Origin: DASYSA01 sp036003885
GTDB taxonomy: Bacteria; Acidobacteriota; Blastocatellia; UBA7656
Assembly: GCA_036003885.1 (NCBI GenBank)
Contig: DASYSA010000724.1
Coordinates: forward strand, 1-6,604
DNA: 6,604 nucleotides
Reading direction: 5' to 3'
Below, one piece after another: positions 1 through 6,506 of the stretch (positions are counted from its first letter, which is position 1; each line of letters opens with the position of its first letter). The position numbers and the translations under genes were made by a program. The notes under the pieces were generated by a model, which worked only from the letters and a program-made list of their open reading frames with translations, searched no databases and was not told the origin of the DNA.

Positions 1-1
1 G

Positions 2-373
2 ATTGTCGGCCACGCGCCGTCAAAAAAGCTTGCCCAGGGTCGCTCATCGGTAAGGCGCAACTGGTCGAAGCTCGAACTGGCAGCCCAGGCTGCGAGCGTA
101 GTGCTGGTTTTGTGGATCGTCTTCGGTTGGCGCATTGCGGCGACGAGCCATTTGTACTACATCTGCTTTTTGCCGTTAACCTGGATTGTTCTCAGGCACG
201 AGCGGCAAGGGGCTTCTCTGGCAGTCCTGGCCACTAACTTCGGAGTCTTATTGTCACTGCGCGGTCTGCAGTTGGAGTTCGTCGAGCTGGCGAACGTATT
301 GCTCTTCCTGGAGGTGTTGTCCATAAGCGGGCTGGTTCTGGGCGCGGTCGTACATGAAAGACGGCAGGCCGAA
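2..373 (+). other. C-terminal part of a MASE1-like integral-membrane sensory domain
   Basis: The first ~120 visible codons encode several hydrophobic stretches: one around 95-140 (VLVLWIVFGW), one around 155-190 containing FLPLTWIVLRHERQGAS, one around 215-255, and one around 285-350. They end in the basic, cytoplasm-facing HERRQAEQALR that leads into a coiled-coil linker. The sequence FLPLTWIVLR followed by a GAS-rich helix and a terminal ER-x-AE helix resembles the end of MASE1 domains, a membrane sensor found in bacterial kinases and diguanylate cyclases. Only the last part is present, so the helix count and any N-terminal signal cannot be judged. Another multi-helix membrane sensor family is possible. 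Confidence 0.6.
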
Positions 374-3300
374 CAGGCTTTGCGCCGTGGTGAAGAGCGC
401 TACAGAGCATATCTTCAACAGAGATCGGAGGGCATAGCTCGCTTCGAGAATGAGCGGCCGGTGCTCATTGATCTACCTGAAGAGGAACAGATTCAGCTGC
501 TGCTTCGGCACAGTTACCTGGCCGAGTGCAATAACGTGCAGGCGAGGATGTATGGCTTTGCCGGCGCCGAAGAGATGATCGGCTTTCGACTGACGGACTC
601 GATCGATCGCTCCAAACCTGCCAACATCGAGAATCTCCGCGCCTTCATCAGGTCCGGTTACCGGCTTGCCGATGTCGAGTCGCAGGAATTCGACCGCCAC
701 GGCAACACCCGATACTTCCTCAATAGCGCCATCGGAATTGTTGAGAATGGGGCGCTGGTGCGGTTTTGGGGAACTCAACTCGACATCACCGACCACAAGA
801 GAGCGGAGGAAGCGCAGCGCGCTTCGGAGGAACGCTTCGCTCGAGCCTTCAATGCCAGTCCTCTTCCAATGACGATCAGCACCGTCCAGGAGGGACGGCT
901 TATAGATGTCAATGCTGCGTACCTCCGCGCTTCAGGCTTCACCCGTGACGACGTGATTGGCCGCACTTCGGCCGATCTCAATATTTGGCCGGCGCCCGAA
1001 GACAGATCGCGATTCATCGACCTTTTCAAGGCCAACGGAGCAATCAGCAACGTTGAAGTAGCCTTCCGCAGCAGGAAGGGAAAGCTCCGCACCACGCTGC
1101 TGTCCGCCGATGTCATCGATCTCGACGGGGAGCGGTGTGTGCTGATCGTTGCCAACGACATTACTCAGCGCAAGCGGGCAGAGGATGCGTTACGTAAGAG
1201 CGAGATGCGATTGGCCAACGCTCAACAACTGGCTCACATTGGAAACTGGGAAAGCGATCTCAAGACCGGTCAGCTGTACTGGTCGGATGAAACCTATCGC
1301 ATTCTGGGCCTGGATCCAGAGTCCACTACGGCAACGGACGAGACGTACTGGAACGCAGTCCACCCTGAAGACAAGACTGCCCTCGGCAGACTCATTTCCG
1401 AAACGCTGCTGAAAGGAAGGGTCTATAGCGTCGATCATCGCATAGTGCTGCCCGACGGCTCCGTGCGGGTAGTGCACGCGCAGGGCGAGGCCATCGTCGA
1501 TAAAGACGGGCTCGTCGTTCGGCTGGTCGGCACCGCCCAGGACATAACCGAGCGCAAGCAGATGGAGGAAGCCCTGATTGCAAGCGAGGCGCGGTTCCGT
1601 CACGTCTTTGAATCGAATATGCTCGGGATTGGTTACTCGGGAGCCGGCGGCGTTATCACCGACGCGAACGATATCCTCCTGAGGATCCTGGGCAGCACGC
1701 GCGCCGACGTTCTTGCAGGGTTGGTCAATTGGAGGGAGATTACCCCAGCAGAGTATGAGGATCTCGACAAACGGGCAATCGCCGACCTCGCAAGCACAGG
1801 CGCCTTCACTCCGTATGAGAAGGAGTGTGTACGAAGAGACGGCGAACGCGTTCCGATACTCATAGGCGGGGCGCTCCTGGGTGGCTTTTCGGATCGCGCT
1901 GTCTTCTTCGTTCTGGATATCACTGAGCGCAAACGGGCCGAACAGGTACTGCGGCAGTCTGAGCAACTCCATCGCACGCTCTTCGAGCGCAACCTCGCAG
2001 GCGTTTATCGCAGCACGCTCGATGGGTGGATCCTGGAGTGCAACGATTCGCTCGCGAGAATACTGGGGTATGAGTCGGCTGAAGAGATTCGATCCCGCCC
2101 CGCCGCCGATCTCTACTACGATCCGGCAGACCGCGGAAGGTTTATCGAAAAGATCTCCGAACATGGAGCGCTTACCGATCTCGAGTGGTGTATGAGGCGC
2201 AGGGATGGGAGCCCAGTGTGGGTAATCGAGAACACCATGATCCTGGACGCCGGGGGCGACGTTTGTATTCAAGGAACGCTGGTTGATATCACTGCTCGCA
2301 AGCGAGCCGAGGAGGCGTTGCGCGAGAGCGAGGCGATATTCCGCACCCTCGCCGACACAATCACGGCGGGAATCTTCATCTACCGGGGAGAGCGCTTCAT
2401 CTATGCCAACCCGGCAGCTCAGACGATCACCGGCTATTCGCTGGAAGATCTCTTGAGCATGAACATGTTCGATACCGTCCATCCCGACCACCGGGAGATG
2501 GTGCGAGGATTTGTGCAGGCTCGACGGGAGGGACGGCCGGCGCCCTCACAGTACGAGCTCAAGATTGTAACAAAAACCGGAGAGCAGAAATGGGCAGACA
2601 TGACCGCGTCCGCCATCAACCATCAGGGTCAGCCCGCAGTCATGATCACCGCTTTCGACCTGACCTACCGGAAACAGGCAGAGGAAGCGCTGCGTGAGAG
2701 CGAGCGCAGGTTGCGCGCCGTGCTCGAGCATTTGCCGGTGATGGTCGCGGATTTGGACGAAAACTCGGCCCCTGTCTTCTGGAACCGCGAGTGCGAACGA
2801 GTGACCGGTTACAGCCCGGAGGAGATGTTGGGCAACACGAAGGCACTGAAGCTGCTCCTTCCTGACCAACAGTATCGAAAGGACGTGCTGGCCGAACACG
2901 CGCGACGGGCTGGAGAGTATCGAGACATGGAGACACAGATCGTCTGCAAGGACGGCAGCATCAGAACTCTTGCATGGTCAAACTTCGCCGGGCGCGTTGA
3001 AATCGCCGGCTGGACTAACTGGGGAGTCGGCTTCGACGTCACCACGCGCAAGCAAGCGGAGGAGGGTCTTCGCAAAGCGGAAGAGAAGTACCGCAGCATA
3101 TTTGAGAACGCCGTCGAGGGGATCTACCAGTCTTCACCCTCGGGGCAGTTCATCACGGCGAATCCCGCGCTTGCGCGGATCCTGGGCTACCAGTCGCCTG
3201 CAGATCTCATGCAGAATCTGACCGATCTCCACAACGGACAATACGTCGAGCCCGGCCGGCGCGTACAGTTCAGGCGATTGCTGGAAGAGCAGCCCAGTGT

Positions 3301-5011
3301 TGTCGGGTTCGAGAATCAAAGCTATCGAAAGGACGGTGGTAAGATCTGGATTTCAGAGAACGCTCGTGCCGTTCGCGACAGTTACGGTGCGCTCCTCTAC
3401 TACGAAGGCACCATGGAAGATGTAACCAACAGAAAGCGGGCTGAGCAACGACAGGTGACTCAGTTCGCAGTCACCAGGGTGCTGGCCGAATCGGCGACGC
3501 TCGAGGATGCAATACCGGAGCTGCTTAAATCCATTTGCACGGAGTTTGAGTGGGAGACCGGCGTGTTTTGGCTGGCAGATACAGAGTTGGAGGTCCTGCG
3601 ACTCGAAACTGCGTGGCAGATTGCGTCGGGAGGCAAAGCTCTCCAGGAGAGTTGCCGGCGAGCGACTCTTTCGTTGGGCGAGTGCCTTGCCGGACGCGTA
3701 TGGTCAAGTCGGACGCCGCTCTGGAACCCCGACGCTCCAGGCGACTCCGACCACCCTGCCGGCGCAAGGGGGGTGAGAGGCTCGTTTGGATTTCCGATTC
3801 CGGTCGGAGGCGAAGTCTTCGGGGTGATGGAATTCCTTAACTCCGAGGTTCGCGAGCGTGATGACGACCTGTTGAAGATGGTGGCCGATATCGGAAGCCG
3901 CATCGGTCAGTTCATCGAGCGCAAGCGAGCGGAGGATGAACAGACTCGATTGCAGTCCGCAATCAGGAGTGCCGCAATCGAGTGGCAACTGACCTTCGAT
4001 GCGATCGAGTCACCGGTCCTGGTACTTGATCTTGATGGACGGGTCCGGAGATTGAACCGAGCAGCACAGTTGCTCTCGGGCAAGGCTGACAGCGACTGCG
4101 TCGGGAGTGAAGTCGGGCACCTGCACAGCGGCGAGCCGTGGCAAAGAATTACAGAAAGCGTCGGCGTGGTGCGGGTAAACCGCTCCGCCGTCTCAGGCCA
4201 GGTGGTGGACCAGAGCAACGGCAGAAGCTGGGACATCGTTGCAAGTCCCTTCCTTGCGCCTGGCGAGCGCGACGAATGGGTCATAGCAGTAGCCCGCGAC
4301 GTCAGCGGGATGGCGGAGCTCCAGGAGTCTCTGCGCCGCAGTGAGACGATGTCGGCGATGGGTTCCCTGGTGGCCGGGGTTGCGCACGAAGTGCGAAACC
4401 CGCTGTTCGGGATTTCGGCAACTCTCGACGCCTTCGATGCTCGCTTTGGAGCGAGAGAAGAGTTTCAGCAGTACACAAAAGTTCTGAGAGGAGAGCTCGA
4501 CCGCTTGAGCCGCCTGATGCAGGACCTGTTGGACTACGGTAAACCGGCGAGCCTCAACCTCTCCGAAGGACGCATGGAAGCCGTCGTTGCAGAGGCGTTG
4601 CAGATTTGTGGCCCGATGGCAGAGCGGTCGCAGGTCTGCATGGTGAGCGATTTCAACTGCGATCTACGTCCGGTTCGCATGGATCAGAGGCGTCTGGTGC
4701 AGGTCTTTCAGAATCTTTTAGAGAACGCGGTTCATCACTCGCCTGCAGCGAGCACCGTTACGGTCGATGCCGAAGAGGTCACCATAGACCAGAGGGTCTG
4801 GATCGAGTGCTCCATCAAAGATAGCGGTAAAGGCTTCCTGGTTAAGGACCTGCCCAGACTTTTCGAGCCTTTCTTCACCAGGCGCAGGGGAGGAACTGGA
4901 TTGGGGCTGTCGATAGTCCAACGAATCGTGGAACAGCACGGCGGCCATGTAGGTGCGGCCAACAGGCCCGAGGGCGGCGCAATAATATTACTAAGATTTC
5001 CGGCGGAGTGA
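2..5011 (+). CDS. Multi-PAS/GAF sensor histidine kinase with MASE1-like membrane region (5' end outside window)
   Basis: Sensor kinase predicted to autophosphorylate on a histidine and pass the phosphate to the regulator encoded downstream. The frame is open from position 2 to the TGA at 5009-5011. The GTG at 101 is not a convincing start: no Shine-Dalgarno precedes it, it lies inside a hydrophobic segment, and the 33 codons before it read as plausible protein, so the gene begins upstream. Numbering from that GTG, the order is: membrane segments about 1-85; PAS domains at about 98-238, 241-363, 366-490, 494-617, 619-741, 742-864, 866-990 and 992-1118; GAF 1119-1275; PAS 1293-1415; kinase core about 1416-1635. 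No receiver or Hpt domain follows. At 1,669 or more residues it is far longer than a typical kinase. No frameshift is seen. The kinase assignment is very secure; the ligands are unknown. Confidence 0.96.
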   Translation: MVGHAPSKKLAQGRSSVRRNWSKLELAAQAASVVLVLWIVFGWRIAATSHLYYICFLPLTWIVLRHERQGASLAVLATNFGVLLSLRGLQLEFVELANVLLFLEVLSISGLVLGAVVHERRQAEQALRRGEERYRAYLQQRSEGIARFENERPVLIDLPEEEQIQLLLRHSYLAECNNVQARMYGFAGAEEMIGFRLTDSIDRSKPANIENLRAFIRSGYRLADVESQEFDRHGNTRYFLNSAIGIVENGALVRFWGTQLDITDHKRAEEAQRASEERFARAFNASPLPMTISTVQEGRLIDVNAAYLRASGFTRDDVIGRTSADLNIWPAPEDRSRFIDLFKANGAISNVEVAFRSRKGKLRTTLLSADVIDLDGERCVLIVANDITQRKRAEDALRKSEMRLANAQQLAHIGNWESDLKTGQLYWSDETYRILGLDPESTTATDETYWNAVHPEDKTALGRLISETLLKGRVYSVDHRIVLPDGSVRVVHAQGEAIVDKDGLVVRLVGTAQDITERKQMEEALIASEARFRHVFESNMLGIGYSGAGGVITDANDILLRILGSTRADVLAGLVNWREITPAEYEDLDKRAIADLASTGAFTPYEKECVRRDGERVPILIGGALLGGFSDRAVFFVLDITERKRAEQVLRQSEQLHRTLFERNLAGVYRSTLDGWILECNDSLARILGYESAEEIRSRPAADLYYDPADRGRFIEKISEHGALTDLEWCMRRRDGSPVWVIENTMILDAGGDVCIQGTLVDITARKRAEEALRESEAIFRTLADTITAGIFIYRGERFIYANPAAQTITGYSLEDLLSMNMFDTVHPDHREMVRGFVQARREGRPAPSQYELKIVTKTGEQKWADMTASAINHQGQPAVMITAFDLTYRKQAEEALRESERRLRAVLEHLPVMVADLDENSAPVFWNRECERVTGYSPEEMLGNTKALKLLLPDQQYRKDVLAEHARRAGEYRDMETQIVCKDGSIRTLAWSNFAGRVEIAGWTNWGVGFDVTTRKQAEEGLRKAEEKYRSIFENAVEGIYQSSPSGQFITANPALARILGYQSPADLMQNLTDLHNGQYVEPGRRVQFRRLLEEQPSVVGFENQSYRKDGGKIWISENARAVRDSYGALLYYEGTMEDVTNRKRAEQRQVTQFAVTRVLAESATLEDAIPELLKSICTEFEWETGVFWLADTELEVLRLETAWQIASGGKALQESCRRATLSLGECLAGRVWSSRTPLWNPDAPGDSDHPAGARGVRGSFGFPIPVGGEVFGVMEFLNSEVRERDDDLLKMVADIGSRIGQFIERKRAEDEQTRLQSAIRSAAIEWQLTFDAIESPVLVLDLDGRVRRLNRAAQLLSGKADSDCVGSEVGHLHSGEPWQRITESVGVVRVNRSAVSGQVVDQSNGRSWDIVASPFLAPGERDEWVIAVARDVSGMAELQESLRRSETMSAMGSLVAGVAHEVRNPLFGISATLDAFDARFGAREEFQQYTKVLRGELDRLSRLMQDLLDYGKPASLNLSEGRMEAVVAEALQICGPMAERSQVCMVSDFNCDLRPVRMDQRRLVQVFQNLLENAVHHSPAASTVTVDAEEVTIDQRVWIECSIKDSGKGFLVKDLPRLFEPFFTRRRGGTGLGLSIVQRIVEQHGGHVGAANRPEGGAIILLRFPAE
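392..3454 (+). other. Tandem array of eight PAS domains with repeated helical linkers
   Basis: Eight PAS domains follow one another, each ending in the D-[IVL]-T-x-[RH]-K signature and each running into a helix of the type RKRAEEALRESE that starts the next domain. The Asp codon of that signature falls at 782, 1157, 1541, 1916, 2285, 2657, 3035 and 3419, a spacing of 369-384 nt. The first PAS (392-814) is a distinctive divergent type with LAECNNVQARMYG and WGTQLDIT. The third (from 1196; YWSDETYRILGL, VHPEDK) looks like the PAS_3 subclass. The others carry the usual N-x-[AE] and GY/GF-x-[SR]-x-[ED]-[DE] core motifs. I see no LOV-type NCRFLQ cysteine motif, so a flavin photoreceptor is not supported. 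PAS domains commonly bind small ligands or cofactors or mediate dimerisation; the specific ligands cannot be read from sequence. Confidence 0.9.
3455..3943 (+). other. GAF domain between PAS8 and PAS9
   Basis: This segment encodes residues about 1119-1281 of the kinase. It has a helical entry (VTRVLAESATLEDAIPELL), a core with WETGVFWL, the turn LGECLAGRVW, and the closing strand FPIPVGGEVFGVMEFLNSE followed by the helix IGSRIGQFIERKRAE. That order fits the GAF class often found beside PAS domains in large bacterial kinases. GAF domains typically bind cyclic nucleotides, small molecules or tetrapyrroles. I see no clear bilin-attachment context, so a phytochrome-like role is not supported. The RKRAE helix repeats the linker style of the PAS array. 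Confidence 0.82.
4301..5008 (+). other. Histidine kinase core (HisKA dimerisation plus HATPase_c)
   Basis: The core follows PAS9 (about 3977-4345) through a short helix. The H-box is AGVAHEVRNPLFGI with the phosphoacceptor His1429 (codon at 4385). The N-box is QNLLENAVHHSP with Asn1542 (codon at 4724). The D/G1 box is DSGKG from Asp1574 (codon at 4820). The F-box LFEPFF is followed by a short ATP lid and the G2 box GTGLGLSIV (from 4892). HEVRNPL together with a short lid of the FFTxxxGGTGLGL type is characteristic of the kinase group that includes NtrB and AtoS/ZraS-like proteins, which usually partner NtrC-type regulators, in agreement with the gene downstream. All catalytic motifs look intact. 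Confidence 0.96.
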
Positions 5012-5012
5012 A

Positions 5013-5139
5013 GCTCGTTTCTCGTTGCTCGTTGCTCGTCGCTCGTTTAGGAACGCGAAGGCTCCCTTTGTACGGCCTGCGACAGGCACAAACGAGAAAC
5101 GAGCAACGAGAAACGAGCAACGAGAAACGAGCAACGAAA
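5013..5139. repeat. Inverted array of heptanucleotide repeats (AACGAGM) between kinase and regulator genes
   Basis: The left arm has five units reading GCTCGTT, TCTCGTT, GCTCGTT, GCTCGTC, GCTCGTT (5013-5047). The right arm has seven units in the opposite orientation, AACGAGA and AACGAGC alternating three times and then AACGAAA (5091-5139), which gives three perfect 14-nt copies at 5091-5132. Aligning 5013-5047 against 5098-5132 pairs 33 of 35 positions; the mismatches are 5034:5111 and 5040:5105. The array starts 2 nt after the kinase stop codon and ends just before the regulator's Shine-Dalgarno. No T-run follows, so it is not a classic intrinsic terminator. It may be a dispersed genomic repeat, an mRNA-structure element, or both. 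From memory, similar heptamers recur in Acidobacteriota genomes; this is not verified here. Confidence 0.93.
5067..5092 (+). other. Small hairpin at the centre of the inverted array
   Basis: Within the spacer between the two repeat arms, TTTGT (5067-5071) can pair with ACAAA (5088-5092), and GCCTG (5075-5079) with CAGGC (5083-5087) around a 3-nt CGA loop. ACG (5072-5074) is left as a bulge. The last two bases of the outer stem belong to the first right-arm repeat unit, but that unit is not needed for the 33/35 long-stem alignment, so both structures can coexist. No function is known; it may be the apex of a long transcript hairpin. Confidence 0.5.
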
Positions 5140-5140
5140 C

Positions 5141-5145
5141 AGGAG
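5141..5145 (+). promoter_or_regulatory. Ribosome binding site of the response regulator
   Basis: AGGAG lies 11 nt upstream of the ATG at 5157 and immediately downstream of the repeat array. An in-frame TAG at 5154-5156 directly abuts the ATG, so the regulator cannot start further upstream. The site is outside the long stem (5013-5132), but GGAGCC (5142-5147) is complementary to GGCTCC (5060-5065) in the array's central spacer. Confidence 0.75.
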
Positions 5146-5156
5146 CCGTTCAGTAG

Positions 5157-6506
5157 ATGCCCAGAAACAGAATCCTACTCGTCGACGACGAACCCGGCGT
5201 CCGGTTTGGTATGCGAGGTTTCCTGGAGAGCCACGACTACCAGGTCGAAGAAGCCGAAACTGTTGCCGAGGCTGAAGAAGCCTTTCGAGCTTCGCCGCCG
5301 GATGCGGCGATTCTCGATTACTCGTTGCCTGACGGCAATGCTCTTGATCTGTTGCCTCGCCTGAAGGAGATCGACTCCGGCGTTCCTCTCGTGATTCTCA
5401 CCGCGCACGGCTCAGTAGATCTGGCGGTGCGCGCAATCAAGGAGGGCGCCGACCACTTTCTAACGAAGCCTGTCGAGCTTCCAGCACTGCTGGTCATCGT
5501 CAGCCGGCTGCTCGAGAACCAGCGCAACCGACAACAACAACTCGCGCGAAAGTCCCGGCAGATACGCGAGAGGATCGACCCGTTTATCGGAACGAGCGGT
5601 GCGATTCGCGAACTCGCCGATCAGGCGACGAGAGTCGTGGCCAGCGACAGCCCCATCCTTATTAAGGGAGAGACCGGAACCGGCAAAGGAGTCCTGGCCG
5701 CGTGGCTACGCGACAACGGGCCGAGAGCGGAGGAGGCGTTCATCGATCTGAACTGCGCGGGGCTATCCCGCGAGCTTCTGGAAAGCGAACTGTTCGGGCA
5801 CGAAAAGGGAGCCTTCACCGGGGCGGTCGTCTCAAAGCAGGGGTTGCTTGAGGTCGCTCACAGAGGGACCCTCTTTTTGGATGAGATAGGTGATATGGAT
5901 CTCCAGGTCCAACCCAAGCTGCTCAAGGTGGTCGAAGAGAAACGTTTCCGTAGACTCGGCGATGTGCGCGATCGGCGAGTCGACATCCGCCTGCTGTCGG
6001 CGACCCACGAGGACCTCGGCGTGTTGGCTCGGGAAAAGAGATTCCGGAGCGACCTTTACTTCAGGATCAACACAATTCCTCTAGTCGTTCCGCCCCTGCG
6101 CTCACGCATCGAAGACATCCCGGTGCTGGCGCAGTATCTACTGGGTCGCATAGCCCGGCCGCGAGGTGATGTGCAACTGTCGTCCGATGCGAACGACGCG
6201 CTGCAGTCTTATCACTGGCCCGGCAACATCCGGGAACTGAAAAACGTTCTGGAGCGCGCCGTGCTGCTGAGTGATCATCAGGAGCTCACCAGAAATGATC
6301 TGCGTTTCGACCCGTCTGTAGCCGCTGATCACCAGTCTTCGGACGATTCGAGCCTGACGCTTCAGGAGATCGAGGAACGACACATTCGTAAGGTGCTCGA
6401 ACTGGAACGCGGACGCGTGGACCGGGCCGCAATACGCCTGGGAATTCCTCGCAGTTCCCTCTACCAGAAGATCAAAAAGTACCGAATCATTCCGTCCAAA
6501 GTCTAG
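5157..6506 (+). CDS. NtrC-family sigma54-dependent response regulator (REC-AAA+-Fis HTH)
   Basis: A 449-residue DNA-binding regulator, a normal length for the NtrC family and very probably the phosphate acceptor for the kinase upstream. The receiver domain (about 4-120) has the acidic pair Asp10/Asp11, phosphoacceptor Asp54 in LDYSLPDG, Thr82 and Lys104. The AAA+ domain (about 143-370) has Walker A GETGTGKG (171-178), the sigma54-contacting GAFTGA loop (218-223), Walker B LFLDEI with Asp242/Glu243, a sensor I region ending ATH, the arginine-finger region FRSDLYFRI, and WPGNIRELKN. The Fis-type helix-turn-helix at the C terminus includes AAIRLGIPRSSLYQKIKKY. Walker A ends in Gly rather than the more usual Glu, a variant compatible with activity. 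The ATG is fixed by the adjacent upstream stop and an AGGAG site. It is expected to work as a hexamer opening sigma54 promoter complexes; its targets are not identifiable here. Confidence 0.97.
   Translation: MPRNRILLVDDEPGVRFGMRGFLESHDYQVEEAETVAEAEEAFRASPPDAAILDYSLPDGNALDLLPRLKEIDSGVPLVILTAHGSVDLAVRAIKEGADHFLTKPVELPALLVIVSRLLENQRNRQQQLARKSRQIRERIDPFIGTSGAIRELADQATRVVASDSPILIKGETGTGKGVLAAWLRDNGPRAEEAFIDLNCAGLSRELLESELFGHEKGAFTGAVVSKQGLLEVAHRGTLFLDEIGDMDLQVQPKLLKVVEEKRFRRLGDVRDRRVDIRLLSATHEDLGVLAREKRFRSDLYFRINTIPLVVPPLRSRIEDIPVLAQYLLGRIARPRGDVQLSSDANDALQSYHWPGNIRELKNVLERAVLLSDHQELTRNDLRFDPSVAADHQSSDDSSLTLQEIEERHIRKVLELERGRVDRAAIRLGIPRSSLYQKIKKYRIIPSKV

Noticed and set aside
101..103. GTG as the true start of the kinase gene
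   Set aside because: The frame is open upstream to position 2, no Shine-Dalgarno precedes the GTG, and it falls within a hydrophobic helix, so the start is outside the window.
1190..2491. 433-codon open frame on the minus strand inside the kinase gene
   Set aside because: It lies fully antisense to well-defined PAS domains, has no recognisable domain of its own, and is explained by the skewed codon use of the sense frame.
5073..5088. Sigma54 promoter (GG-N10-GC in CGGCCTGCGACAGGCA)
   Set aside because: Only the GG and GC dinucleotides and a few other positions fit the consensus, the match coincides with the palindromic hairpin core, and such weak matches are common.
4875..5120. 81-codon minus-strand frame across the repeat array
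   Set aside because: The mirror image of the same effect: repeat-derived peptide joined to antisense of the kinase C-terminus, without a ribosome binding site or domain.
5091..5140. CRISPR-like repeats
   Set aside because: The 14-nt units are directly contiguous with no unique spacers, and no cas genes are nearby.
5013..5140. Rho-independent terminator between the genes
   Set aside because: The stem is strong, but its 3' side is followed by AACGAAACAGGAGCC with no T-run, and the apical distance is long.
5008..5364. 118-codon plus-strand frame starting at a GTG that overlaps the kinase stop (GTGA)
   Set aside because: It reads through both repeat arms, giving periodic low-complexity peptide, and then continues out of frame over the regulator's receiver domain. 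The openness comes from the stop-free heptamers.
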